This document shows, in pieces, positions 43,428 to 52,256 of a stretch of 60,122 bases of DNA. Position 1 is the first letter of the stretch. Each line of letters opens with the position of its first letter. Under the pieces are notes generated by a model, which saw nothing but the letters and a program-made list of their open reading frames with translations, was not told the DNA's origin and searched no databases. A program made the translations under genes and the position numbers. The DNA comes from Verrucomicrobiaceae bacterium. GTDB lineage: Bacteria > Verrucomicrobiota > Verrucomicrobiia > Verrucomicrobiales > Verrucomicrobiaceae. The stretch is taken from assembly GCA_947466075.1 (NCBI GenBank), contig CANIBP010000040.1:1-60122 (forward strand), in the 5' to 3' direction.

Positions 43428-45926
43428 CTACTTCGAGAACTCCTTATCGATCGCATCGAGGTACTTCGAGATCGGATCGGTGCGCGGCGGGAGTTCTTTT
43501 TGAATGGTCGCAGGCAGATTGAGGAAATCGTCAAACTTGCCGGACATGCGACCGCTTTCACTGGCTTCAAACCAATCGAGGTAGTCGCGTACGGCGATGG
43601 ATTTTTGATACGCGACCAAGGCAAACTCGTGGAGTGTGGCAAGGCGCTGATCCATGTCCTTGGTCTTGCCTTGTTGGAGGTCGAGTACGGCGGCGAGATA
43701 GGCAGTGACGACGGGACGGAACAGGACGCTGACGCGTAATTCCAGTGCGCGGAGCGTGGCCACGTTGTAGTTGAGAATTTGGACGCGATCTTCCCGCTTC
43801 AGGATGTGCTGGTATTCTTCCAGCGGCAGAAGTACTGGCACTAAGCCGGATTTATTGGCGGTTGTGGTGCCAGCAGCAGGTGTGATGGTTCCGGCGGGAA
43901 CAGGTTTGGCGTTTGGATTGGTGGTGTGCGGTGCGCCGGGCGCAGTGGTCGCTGGCTTGGAAGCCGGTTTTGAATTGGGGTTACTCGTTTGCGTCTTGTC
44001 GTCCTTTTTGACCTCTGGTTTGGTGTCCACAAGCTTGGCCGCAGTTTTCTTGGTCGGTGCCGCTTTTTTAGGCTCTTCTTTTTTCTCGTCTTCGGGCTTG
44101 GTCTTGCGTTTAAAGAAATTAAACAGCGGCTCCTTGGTCAAGTGTGGAGCAGCGGGAGCGAGCCAATCCCATGCGTCGGCAAGTGCCGGTGATAGCAGGC
44201 GTGCGACATCGAGTGAGGATGGCGGCGTGATGGAGGTCTGCTCATCTTTGGCCGGCTTCTTCTTTTTCACCTCCTCGTCTTTGGCCCCACTGCGGAACCA
44301 GTTCAGGGGATTGAGCATGGAGGGTTTCTTTTCCTCTTTGGCCTCCGATTTGTCTTTCTCAGAGTTCTTGGGTTTTTCGATTTTGGCAGGCTTTTCCTTG
44401 TCAGATTCCTTCTTCTCGTCGGAGCCGAAGTCGAAGATTCGGCTGATGAATCCGGGTTTAGCTTCCTCTTCATCCTTGTCAGCTTTCTTTGTGGAAGCTG
44501 TATCAGCGGACTTATCTTTGGTTTCAGGTTTTTCCTCGTCAGGAGGGCCGAGAAATAGCAAACGTCGCCACAGGCTGCGTTTCGGCTTTTCATCACCGTC
44601 TTCGTCTTTCGCCGATTCCTTGGTCTTCGGCTTGGAGTGATTCTCGGTTGCTGGCGGGTCCAAGGGGGCTGGCTCATTGGAGGCAACAACCAGCGGTGCC
44701 GGAATCACGAACGGGTGCAGCTTCACATTCTTCGGCACTTCGTCGGATTTTGCCTCATAGCGGATAGTGATGGCCTCTTCGATGGCCTTCAGGCTGTCAG
44801 CGGCGGTGAAAGGTTCGGCGATGCCGGGTTTGGAAAGCGTCGCAAGCTGGAGCGACCACCATTTGTTCAAACTGGATGCGGAAGCGGCGAAATTCGGAAA
44901 CGCTGCGCTGAGCAATTGGCGCTCAGAACGCGGATCACTGGCCAGAGCATTGAGGAATGCGTTGAAGTGCTGTGCACCTTCTGGCTGATCGATGAGAGCG
45001 AGCACCAGAGCAGAGCATGATGTCTCGTAAATCGTGCGTGAGAGGCCATCCATCTCGACGGGCGAGGCTTCAATGATTTCCTCGATACCATAAATTTTGC
45101 CGCTGCGGAAGATGGTGGCAAACATGGTGCTGGGGCGTGAGTTGGCACGGTAGTCCATCGCATTCAGCACGCCGGTCATGATCCAATCCGGTAGTAGCAG
45201 GCGGCCCTCGGGTGTAGAGATCTTCTGATGATTGCGCAAAATGCGTTCGGCAAGCAGGGCGCGCACCACTTCCTTGCGCAATTCCGCTGCTTTTAGTCCG
45301 GGTCGCTCGTTGACTGTCACCTGAAGATGAAATCCCCCGTGCGTGAGTTCAGAGATCGCGGTTGAGATCGGCGGGCCTTTGGACTTGATGGCTTCGTCAC
45401 CGGTGTTGAGTAGCACGACGACGGGAAGCACCCACGGTTCCTTGTCATTAAGCACTGTGCGTAATTCTTGGGAAATCTCCTCGCAGCGCGATGACATGGC
45501 GCTGCGGGTCTGAAACACCTTCCCATGTACGATGAATTGTTTGCTGGTGCTGGTGGAGCTGGTGATGGGGATTTTATCCGAAGGTGATGCCACGCGCGGT
45601 GCTTCGGTTGCCGTTGGCTGTTGGGTCACCGCATCGAGCACCTGCATTTTGCTGGCAGAGTTGCTCGGTATAGGGGCGGGCACTTGAGCGGGTGCAGGAG
45701 CGCTGACGCTGGCTGGTGTCACAGGCTTTGCTGGCGCATTGCCCTGCAACTGGCCAGGTAAGGGCGGGGGCGTGAATGTTTTCGGTGCCTCAATGGCTGC
45801 GGCGGCTTCCTTTTGTGCCTGTGTGAGCTTGGGCACAGGCGGAGCAGGTGTCTGTGCCGCAGCAAACAGGCAGGTGGCTACGAAGAGGACTGCGCCAGCT
45901 TTGACGAATGGAAGTTGACGAGTCAT
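43428..45926 (-). CDS. 832-residue exported protein with four aromatic motifs in a K/E-rich disordered region
   Basis: Signal peptide MTRQLPFVKAGAVLFVATCLFAAA, then a Pro/Ala-rich stretch (25-125). Residues 130-395 are folded, with EVVRALLAERIL followed by LPDWIMTGVLNAMDYR, a layout resembling gluzincin (peptidase MA-like) domains but without a zinc HExxH. Residues 420-690 are disordered: four short aromatic/hydrophobic motifs (SLWRRLLFLG 451-460, GFISRIFDFG 492-501, SMLNPLNWFRSG 536-547, PLFNFFKRK 600-608) separated by Lys/Glu-rich linkers. A helical C-terminal domain (700-832) follows. It overlaps the upstream 190-residue gene by four bases. Function unknown. Confidence 0.8.
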   Translation of the reverse strand: MTRQLPFVKAGAVLFVATCLFAAAQTPAPPVPKLTQAQKEAAAAIEAPKTFTPPPLPGQLQGNAPAKPVTPASVSAPAPAQVPAPIPSNSASKMQVLDAVTQQPTATEAPRVASPSDKIPITSSTSTSKQFIVHGKVFQTRSAMSSRCEEISQELRTVLNDKEPWVLPVVVLLNTGDEAIKSKGPPISTAISELTHGGFHLQVTVNERPGLKAAELRKEVVRALLAERILRNHQKISTPEGRLLLPDWIMTGVLNAMDYRANSRPSTMFATIFRSGKIYGIEEIIEASPVEMDGLSRTIYETSCSALVLALIDQPEGAQHFNAFLNALASDPRSERQLLSAAFPNFAASASSLNKWWSLQLATLSKPGIAEPFTAADSLKAIEEAITIRYEAKSDEVPKNVKLHPFVIPAPLVVASNEPAPLDPPATENHSKPKTKESAKDEDGDEKPKRSLWRRLLFLGPPDEEKPETKDKSADTASTKKADKDEEEAKPGFISRIFDFGSDEKKESDKEKPAKIEKPKNSEKDKSEAKEEKKPSMLNPLNWFRSGAKDEEVKKKKPAKDEQTSITPPSSLDVARLLSPALADAWDWLAPAAPHLTKEPLFNFFKRKTKPEDEKKEEPKKAAPTKKTAAKLVDTKPEVKKDDKTQTSNPNSKPASKPATTAPGAPHTTNPNAKPVPAGTITPAAGTTTANKSGLVPVLLPLEEYQHILKREDRVQILNYNVATLRALELRVSVLFRPVVTAYLAAVLDLQQGKTKDMDQRLATLHEFALVAYQKSIAVRDYLDWFEASESGRMSGKFDDFLNLPATIQKELPPRTDPISKYLDAIDKEFSK

Positions 45927-46495
45927 GCAGGTGGAAAGCGTGGGTCGAGCACGAGTTTGTCCTTGGCGATGGTGATCTTGGTCATTTGAAACAGGGCTCG
46001 GATCTCGGGGTCGAGCGCCTCCGCCACAGCACGCAGCGCTGGATACAACGGGCGCATCATGCCGCGCGGCATTTCGAGATGCCCGTAGGCCCCGCTCAGG
46101 ATCTCGACATGAAAGTTGCCCTCATCACGACTGATAGCGAGATCGACGCTGGCAGTGCGTGTATAGCCTCGCAGCTTCCAGACTAGGAACAAACGCACGC
46201 GGTCCGGCTGAAGTTCAACGCGCGCACCATCAAATGCAGTCCAATTTCCAAACATACTCGCGACTTTACCCGTGAGTGTGGTGGCAAGATGGCGATTCAC
46301 CTCTGCCTCACTGATTTCCATCACGGCCGCACGTTTGATCGCCGTTTGGCGCAGCACATCGAGCAGATCATCGGCCTTCGTCGTGCTGATCGGCAAGGCC
46401 ATCGGCAATTCTGCCGGACGATGCGCAACCCATGCTGCTCCAGCCAGCGCACTGATGAAGAGCAGTCGCAGGATTTGGAGCAGGTGGCGAGTCAC
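45923..46495 (-). CDS. Membrane-anchored protein of unknown function
   Basis: A 190-residue protein with an N-terminal membrane anchor or signal (ILRLLFISALAGAAWVA). The rest is predicted as alternating helix and beta strands, with EISEAEVNRHLATTL and a strand-rich part (ARVELQPDRVRLFLVW, ASVDLAIS, FHVEILSG), reminiscent of SMP/LptC-like or DUF2140-type lipid-binding folds, though I cannot assign one. Its stop overlaps the start of the 832-residue protein gene, so the two are coexpressed and may act together at the envelope. Confidence 0.75.
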   Translation of the reverse strand: MTRHLLQILRLLFISALAGAAWVAHRPAELPMALPISTTKADDLLDVLRQTAIKRAAVMEISEAEVNRHLATTLTGKVASMFGNWTAFDGARVELQPDRVRLFLVWKLRGYTRTASVDLAISRDEGNFHVEILSGAYGHLEMPRGMMRPLYPALRAVAEALDPEIRALFQMTKITIAKDKLVLDPRFPPA

Positions 46496-46525
46496 GGCGG
46501 TTCAGGAGTGCAGATGGAGGCAGGA

Positions 46526-46843
46526 TCAGGCTGCCGTACTCGGCTTCGCCGCCGCAGGTGCAGGACTTGCAGGCGCAGGCGTGCTTGCCGTAGTCGAGCT
46601 GCTTGTCGATGATGACGATCCCTCCGAATCTTTCTTCGCTGCCGCTTTGTACGAATCACTGCGGTAGTCAGTGATGTAGAAACCGGAGCCTTTGAAGATC
46701 AAACCGGCGCCGAGGCCGATCTTGCGCTTGATTGGGCCTGGGCAGCCTTCTTGCGGGCAGTCAGTGAGATGCGGGTCCTTCATGGACTGCTTGGCTTCAA
46801 ACTGGTGGCCACACTTCTGGCATTCGTAATCGTAGGTGGGCAT
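46526..46843 (-). CDS. FmdB-family zinc-ribbon protein
   Basis: A 105-residue protein. The N-terminal zinc ribbon MPTYDYECQKCGHQFEAKQS with a second pair in DCPQEGCPG is the FmdB signature; KGSGFYITDY follows as in the family. The tail is low-complexity Ser/Thr then Ala/Pro. FmdB was proposed to regulate amidase/formamidase genes; its true role is not established. It is 30 bases upstream of the 190-residue gene, possibly cotranscribed. Confidence 0.9.
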   Translation of the reverse strand: MPTYDYECQKCGHQFEAKQSMKDPHLTDCPQEGCPGPIKRKIGLGAGLIFKGSGFYITDYRSDSYKAAAKKDSEGSSSSTSSSTTASTPAPASPAPAAAKPSTAA

Positions 46844-46961
46844 GGGACTGGAAGATGCGCGTGGGGTTGTGGGTTCGCGCAGGGGCGGTGATTATGCCGC
46901 GCTGCCACCCTTGCTGCAAAAGGATTTTCCCCTTGTGGCACAGGCAGCGTGCAATCACCGC

Positions 46962-46991
46962 TCGACACGTGGCGGTGGTTGAATGTATTAT
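46962..46991 (+). promoter_or_regulatory. Candidate sigma-70-type promoter for the AraC gene
   Basis: TCGACA at 46962-46967 and TATTAT at 46986-46991, spacing 18, each one base off consensus. The AraC-family ATG at 46998 begins six bases after the -10 box, so the transcript would be leaderless. Confidence 0.4.
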
Positions 46992-46997
46992 CCGGCC

Positions 46998-47858
46998 ATG
47001 TCTTCGCTGTTTCAAGAAACCGTCTTCGTGAAGAATCTTTATGCCACCCCCGCAGACTGGCAGCGCGATTTGTTTTATTCTGTGGTGCGTGCTGGGCATC
47101 TGCGCGCTGGATTTGAGCATCGGATCGAGCGTGAAACCTATCCCGGTCATGAATTAATCCTCTGTCTCAAGGGCCGCGGCTGGGTGCAAGTGGGTGGCAA
47201 ACGCCATGACGTCGGCCCCGGTGCTCTTGTCTGGGTGAATTGCCATCACCCACATCTCTACGGTGCCTCCAATCGCAATCCATGGGAGCTATATTGGATG
47301 CGTATCGAGGGCCGTGCGCTTGATCGCATCGCGGAATTGTTGCAGGTGCGCTCGCAGCCCGTGCTCGAAGGCATCAACGAGCCATTGGTCGCACAGGAGT
47401 TCGAACACGCCTTTCAATACATGGGCGGCACACGGCCAAGTGATGCTGCACTCGCCAGCGCCGCCGTGGCTGCCATCATCGGGCTCGCTTTTCATGTGCG
47501 CCTCTCCGAACCAGGCCTCATTCAACCGGAGCTGCCGCAGGCCGTGTCAAAGGCGCTTGAGCGCATGCGCCTTTACTTTCACATGCCCATGCGAGTGGCA
47601 GAACTGGCGCAGATCAGCGGTATGAGCGAGAGCCACTTTAGCCGTCAGTTCAAGGCCGCCATCGGCACCAGTCCCATCGATTGGCTGCGCCGCGAGCGCA
47701 TCAATCAGGCCAAGCGCCGGCTCATCGAATCCGACGATCCCGTCAAAGAAATTGCCCGCCAGGTCGGCTACCATGACCAGTTCTTCTTTAGCAAGGACTT
47801 CAAGAAGATGACGCGCCTCACGCCCACGCAATTTCGCGAGCAGGAGAAGCAGCCTTAG
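46998..47858 (+). CDS. AraC-family transcriptional regulator
   Basis: A 286-residue regulator from the Met at 46998; an upstream ATG at 46983 is an alternative. An N-terminal cupin-like sensor (GHELILCLKGRGWVQVGGKR, VGPGALVWVNCHHPHLYGA) is typical of sugar-sensing AraC proteins. The C-terminal two helix-turn-helix motifs are MRVAELAQISGMSESHFSRQF and VKEIARQVGYHDQFFFSKDFKK. The target genes are not apparent: neighbours are FmdB, a tiny membrane protein and rlmN. Confidence 0.92.
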   Translation: MSSLFQETVFVKNLYATPADWQRDLFYSVVRAGHLRAGFEHRIERETYPGHELILCLKGRGWVQVGGKRHDVGPGALVWVNCHHPHLYGASNRNPWELYWMRIEGRALDRIAELLQVRSQPVLEGINEPLVAQEFEHAFQYMGGTRPSDAALASAAVAAIIGLAFHVRLSEPGLIQPELPQAVSKALERMRLYFHMPMRVAELAQISGMSESHFSRQFKAAIGTSPIDWLRRERINQAKRRLIESDDPVKEIARQVGYHDQFFFSKDFKKMTRLTPTQFREQEKQP

Positions 47859-47998
47859 CCCATCGAGCGCTTCTTCCGTTCATCCAGCCATGCTTGGGAG
47901 CGGCGAAAAATGAAATTCAGCATCAAAGCGATCACCGCACCCGCCAGCGCACCGCCGATGCCGCCGTAAACCGCGATCATCCAGCTCGCGTCCGCCAT
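47855..47998 (-). CDS. Tiny membrane protein, 47 residues
   Basis: An ORF of 47 codons on the minus strand fills the gap between the AraC gene and rlmN. It encodes one clear membrane helix (VYGGIGGALAGAVIALMLNF) followed by a basic/charged tail (RRSQAWLDERKKRSMG), so the tail should face the cytoplasm. The stop overlaps the end of the AraC gene by four bases. No family recognised; coding is supported by the typical membrane-protein pattern only. Confidence 0.5.
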   Translation of the reverse strand: MADASWMIAVYGGIGGALAGAVIALMLNFIFRRSQAWLDERKKRSMG

Positions 47999-48068
47999 CT
48001 CAAGTTGTTCAGCCTATTTCAAATCTCAAATGTCAAATCTCCCATTTCCTGCCACTGTCGCAGCCCCC

Positions 48069-49193
48069 ATGAGCACCACCACCGCACCCCAGGCACTTCT
48101 CGGCATGAAGCCCGAGGAAATCGCCACCGTGTTCGCGGAGCTGGGCCAGCCCGCGTTTCGCGCCAAGCAGCTCGTGGAGTGGATCTTTGCCAAACGCGCC
48201 GCCAGTTTCGATGACATGACAAATCTGCCCAAAGCGACGCGCGAAGCCCTCGCCACGCGTTTTGTCACTCGCTCGCTCAGCATCGCGAAAGTCACCGGCT
48301 CCGCCGACACGACGCGCAAATTTCTCTTCAAGTTGCATGACGGCCGTTACGTCGAAACCGTGCTTATCCCGGCCAATCCCGCGCTCTACGGCGGCAAATC
48401 CGACCGCCGAACACTCTGCGTCTCCAGTCAGGTCGGCTGCGCCTACGACTGCAAATTCTGCGCCAGCGGCCTCGCCGGTTTCACGCGCAATCTCACTGCC
48501 GCCGAGATCGTGGAGCAGATCGTGCAGGTCGAAGCGCATGCAGGCGAGCGCGTGGACAATCTCGTCTTCATGGGCATGGGCGAACCGCTTGCGAATTACT
48601 CGAACGTCACCAAAGCCATCGAGATCCTCAATGCCGAATGGGGCATCGGCATCGGAGCGCGTCACATGACTGTCAGCACGAGCGGTCTGGCACCACAGAT
48701 CAAAAAACTTGCCGATTTTCCGCTTCAAATCCGCCTCGCCATCTCGTTGCACGGTGCCACCGACGAGGTGCGTGAAAAAATCATGCCGGTGAACCGCAAG
48801 CACAACCTCGCCGAGCTGTTTGAAGCGCTCGACTACTGGAATCAAAAGCGGAAACAGTTCCTCACCTTCGAATTCATCCTCATCGCCAACGTCAACGACA
48901 GCCTGCAGCAAGCCCACGCTCTCGCCAAACGCGCCCGTGCCGTGAATGCGAAGGTCAACCTGATTCCCTACAACACCGTCGATGGCCTGGAATGGGTGCG
49001 CCCCAGTGAAGCCAGTCAGGACGCCTTCCTTGCCGTGCTCACGAACGCCGGAGTCACCGCCACGCTACGCCGCGAAAAAGGCCACGACATCGCCGCCGCT
49101 TGTGGGCAACTCCGTTTGAAACAAGAAACCGAACTCGGCATCATCGAATCACCGATTCCTGCGAAGCGCATCACGATTGGCGCCGGTGCCTGA
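48069..49193 (+). CDS. rlmN: 23S rRNA (adenine-2503-C2)-methyltransferase RlmN
   Basis: Radical SAM enzyme of 374 residues methylating A2503 of 23S rRNA and A37 of some tRNAs. Start at 48069 (MSTTTAPQ); an upstream ATG at 48030 is less likely. The iron-sulfur motif is CAYDCKFCASG, with SSQVGC before it; the methyl-carrying Cys is in AAACGQLR near the end. Other signatures: FMGMGEPLANY and TVSTSGLAP. Convergent with the cyclic-nucleotide-binding gene, six bases apart. Confidence 0.95.
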   Translation: MSTTTAPQALLGMKPEEIATVFAELGQPAFRAKQLVEWIFAKRAASFDDMTNLPKATREALATRFVTRSLSIAKVTGSADTTRKFLFKLHDGRYVETVLIPANPALYGGKSDRRTLCVSSQVGCAYDCKFCASGLAGFTRNLTAAEIVEQIVQVEAHAGERVDNLVFMGMGEPLANYSNVTKAIEILNAEWGIGIGARHMTVSTSGLAPQIKKLADFPLQIRLAISLHGATDEVREKIMPVNRKHNLAELFEALDYWNQKRKQFLTFEFILIANVNDSLQQAHALAKRARAVNAKVNLIPYNTVDGLEWVRPSEASQDAFLAVLTNAGVTATLRREKGHDIAAACGQLRLKQETELGIIESPIPAKRITIGAGA

Positions 49194-49199
49194 GGGCGA

Positions 49200-49790
49200 T
49201 TACCTCCTACGAACAGGCTTTCTGCCAGTAGCGGCACGTTTCACAGGACGCTTGAGCTTAGGCACCGCCACCGCTTTGATTTCAGCCACAGGCTGCGATT
49301 CACGTAGCAGCTTCAGTTCCTTTTCGACTTCGGCCAGACGACGGGAGGTGGCCTCCAGTTTGCGCACGACGAGTCGAGCGACGAATTCGTAAAGCGCGGC
49401 GTGGAAATCCGGGTCTTCCTCGCGCGGGTGGATGTCCTGCAGGAACTTTTGGTCCACCGCGAGACAGACGGCCTTCGTCGAGGCGATGACCGAGGCGAGA
49501 CGCTTGTCGTGGTTCACGAGCGCCAGCTCACCAAACACTTCACCAATGCGGGTGATGGCGGCGACTTTCTTGCTGCCGACCCGCACCTCCAGCTCACCGC
49601 TGAGCAGGACGTAGATGCGCGAGTCAATGCTGCCTTCTTTGATGATGTGATCGCCCTGCTCGCACTGGAGCAGGCTGCTGGAGTTCAGCACGTCATCGAG
49701 CTGGTCGTCACTGAAACTGCTGAGCGCAGGCACCGCGCGCAGGGGCGACGGGTTCTGCTTCTCGTCATGGATGTAAGCAAACTCTTTCAT
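49200..49790 (-). CDS. Cyclic-nucleotide-binding domain protein
   Basis: A 196-residue protein from the Met at 49790. A Crp/Fnr-type nucleotide-binding domain covers about residues 15-135, with the phosphate-binding cassette FGELALVNHDKRLASVIAS including the Glu and Arg that contact cyclic nucleotides. There is no DNA-binding helix-turn-helix. A helix-forming segment (VVRKLEATSRRLAEVEKELKLL) that looks like a coiled coil follows, then a strongly basic tail (RPVKRAATGRKPVRRR). It may therefore be a sensor/scaffold subunit. Partners unknown. Confidence 0.88.
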   Translation of the reverse strand: MKEFAYIHDEKQNPSPLRAVPALSSFSDDQLDDVLNSSSLLQCEQGDHIIKEGSIDSRIYVLLSGELEVRVGSKKVAAITRIGEVFGELALVNHDKRLASVIASTKAVCLAVDQKFLQDIHPREEDPDFHAALYEFVARLVVRKLEATSRRLAEVEKELKLLRESQPVAEIKAVAVPKLKRPVKRAATGRKPVRRR

Positions 49791-49850
49791 GGAATTCGTC
49801 GTGATTCTGTCAGGAGCCGGGCCGCAACGACAAGACAAATCTGCGAATTC

Positions 49851-50765
49851 TCACGGTTTGGCCGCTGTTTTGACCGCTGCGTCGTAGGCCGGCCAAAAAC
49901 TGGCCGGGGGCTGTAAATCCTTGGCTCCGTCGTCAAACCGCGTCCCGATCTCCTGCAATGGCAACGATTTCGCCACATCAATACCCGCCGTGATGTTCGC
50001 TGGGGTGAAAACAAGCCGCGTGAGCTGCATGCCCTTCAGCGGTGTGAGATCGGTCACCGGCGTTTCGGCAATATGCAGGCGCTGCAAGGCAGTGCCAGTT
50101 AGAGGGGAGAGGTCTTTGACCTTGGTGCGGTGAAGTGTGACACTCACCAGCGGCACGGTTTTTAGTGCGCTGATGTTTTCCACCGGACAATCCGTGAGCC
50201 AGAGCATGGTGATCGGGCATTTTGCAATGCCCGAAATGTCACCTACCGGGCAGCCGACGGCATTCAGCTCCGTCAGCGGCATGTTTTCCAGCGCGCTCAG
50301 GTTCTCGACCGGTGTGCGGCTCAAATAGAGCTTTTCTAGCGGCATGCCTCGGATCGGCGAGAGATCACGCACCTTTGTATCCTCAAGATAAAGCTCCACC
50401 AGCTTCTTCCCCTGCATCGGCCGCAGATCAGTGATAGGCGTCTCGCTCAAATCGAGCGCCAGCGGCTCGATGTGCTGCAAAAACTTCACGTTCTCGATCT
50501 TAGCGCCACGCAGGCTCAGTGCGATGACCTTTCCGCCTTCGATGTTGAACTGGCCATCGCCCGTGTAGCCGGGGTTATGATACTTGATCTCCGTGTGCAT
50601 CATCTCCTGCGTCCAATAGACTTCCTTGGGCTCCGCTTTGGCTGGAGCAGGCGCAGCAGGCTTTTCAGCGGCCACAGGCTTCGGCGCTAGAGCAGGCGCT
50701 GTTTTCTTGGGTTCATCGCCGCAGTGGGTCAGAACGAGTGGCAGAAGGAGCAGATAGGGCTTCAT
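49851..50765 (-). CDS. Leucine-repeat lipoprotein
   Basis: A 304-residue protein from the Met at 50765, chosen because it starts a lipoprotein signal (MKPYLLLLPLVLTHCGDE; Cys15 lipidated). An Ala/Pro/Lys-rich linker follows, then about nine irregular leucine-rich repeats of 21-22 residues with the pattern L-x-x-L-x-L-x-x-T-x-V-x-D-L-S-x-L (for example LEKLYLSRTPVENLSAL). Similar repeats occur in internalin-like and PVC surface proteins and mediate protein contacts. The partner is unknown. It is divergent from the sulfatase gene. Confidence 0.85.
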   Translation of the reverse strand: MKPYLLLLPLVLTHCGDEPKKTAPALAPKPVAAEKPAAPAPAKAEPKEVYWTQEMMHTEIKYHNPGYTGDGQFNIEGGKVIALSLRGAKIENVKFLQHIEPLALDLSETPITDLRPMQGKKLVELYLEDTKVRDLSPIRGMPLEKLYLSRTPVENLSALENMPLTELNAVGCPVGDISGIAKCPITMLWLTDCPVENISALKTVPLVSVTLHRTKVKDLSPLTGTALQRLHIAETPVTDLTPLKGMQLTRLVFTPANITAGIDVAKSLPLQEIGTRFDDGAKDLQPPASFWPAYDAAVKTAAKP

Positions 50766-50857
50766 GCCACCGGCATGATGGATTTTTGGCATGGATGCAA
50801 GCATGAAGTGAAACATAGAGAGTAGGCGTTCGTTTGGAGGGCGCTCATATCATCATC

Positions 50858-52222
50858 ATGCGCCCTATTCTTTCGTTTCTTTTTGTCCTGCTGCTCACAG
50901 CGCCTGCTTTTGCCGCCAAACCCAACGTGGTGGTCATCATCGCCGATGATCTCGGCTACAACGATGTCGGCTTTCAAGGCTCGAAGGAAATCCCAACTCC
51001 CAACCTCGACAAACTGGCGGCACAGAGCCTGCGCTGCACGAATGGCTACGTCTCACATCCGTTTTGCAGCCCCACGCGGGCGGGCATCATGACCGGACGT
51101 TATCAACATCGCTTCGGGCATGAGAACAATCCGGCGTGGCTGCCGGAGAGCACGGGAGCGGGCCTGACGCTTGAAGAGACGACCTTTCCATCGCTGATGC
51201 AGAAAGCGGGCTACACGACCGGTGCGGTGGGCAAATGGCATCTCGGCGCGCATCCGCAGTTTCATCCGAACAAGCGTGGCTTTGACGAATATTTCGGTGC
51301 TCTTGGTGGCGGACATCAGTATTTCCCCGGCGACAAAGGTGGCGTGGAATACACGATCCCGCTGAATCGCAACGGCAAGGACGTGCCACAGACGAAATAC
51401 CTTACGGAACAGTTTGGCGATGAGGCGACCGCTTTTGTGGGCCGTCATGCGGGTGGAGCGAAACCGTGGATGCTTTATCTGGCCTTCAATGCGCCGCACA
51501 CGCCGCTGCAAGCACCCAAGGAGTGGCTGGAAAAATTCCAACACATCGAAAACAATAGCCGCCGCACCTACGCGGCGATGGTTTGTGCCTTGGATGCCGC
51601 CGTTGGTGGATTGATGGCGAAGCTCGATGAGACAAAGCAGCGCGAGAACACGCTGATCTACTTCGTCAGCGACAATGGCGGCCCGAATCTGACCGGCAAA
51701 AGCGGCACGAACTTCACGGACAATGCGCCACTGCGCGGCGCAAAGGGTATGGTCTATGAAGGTGGCATGCGTGTGCCATTTCTAGTGAGCTGGCCGGCGA
51801 AGCTCAAGCCTGGCACGTATGATCAGCCCGTGATCGCGCTGGATTTCCTGCCCACCGCGCTCGCGGCGGCGGAATCGGCGGAACTGACGCCGAAGAATCT
51901 CGATGGCGTGAATCTGCTGCCATTTTTGAGTGGTGAAAAGAGCGGTGTGCCGCATGAACTGCTGTTCTGGCGCACCGGTGGTCCTGGCGGCAACAACGCG
52001 GTGCGTCGTGGCAGCATGAAGCTCGTGCGCAATGGCAAGACGGAGCCGGAACTCTATGATTTGGCCGCCGATGTCGGCGAATCGAAGAACCTCGCCGCTG
52101 AGAAGCCGGAGGTGGTGAAGGAACTCGTCGCTGCGATTGCGGAATGGGAGAAGGGCACCATCGCTCCGACCTTTGAGAGTCCAAAGGCCGGTAAACCGGC
52201 GGCGAAGACGAAAAAGAAGTAG
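50858..52222 (+). CDS. Exported sulfatase (arylsulfatase A-like)
   Basis: A 454-residue sulfatase from the Met at 50858, whose signal peptide is MRPILSFLFVLLLTAPAFA. Metal ligands are in IIADDLGYNDVG, and the modification site is CSPTRAGIMTGR, where the Cys is converted to formylglycine (C-x-P-x-R). GKWHLG and SDNGGPN complete the active site. It removes sulfate from polysaccharides or other sulfate esters in the periplasm. No formylglycine-generating enzyme or sulfated-glycan cluster is adjacent. Confidence 0.94.
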   Translation: MRPILSFLFVLLLTAPAFAAKPNVVVIIADDLGYNDVGFQGSKEIPTPNLDKLAAQSLRCTNGYVSHPFCSPTRAGIMTGRYQHRFGHENNPAWLPESTGAGLTLEETTFPSLMQKAGYTTGAVGKWHLGAHPQFHPNKRGFDEYFGALGGGHQYFPGDKGGVEYTIPLNRNGKDVPQTKYLTEQFGDEATAFVGRHAGGAKPWMLYLAFNAPHTPLQAPKEWLEKFQHIENNSRRTYAAMVCALDAAVGGLMAKLDETKQRENTLIYFVSDNGGPNLTGKSGTNFTDNAPLRGAKGMVYEGGMRVPFLVSWPAKLKPGTYDQPVIALDFLPTALAAAESAELTPKNLDGVNLLPFLSGEKSGVPHELLFWRTGGPGGNNAVRRGSMKLVRNGKTEPELYDLAADVGESKNLAAEKPEVVKELVAAIAEWEKGTIAPTFESPKAGKPAAKTKKK

Positions 52223-52256
52223 CCATCCAGGCGGCGTAGCTGGCAGGATGCTCGTC

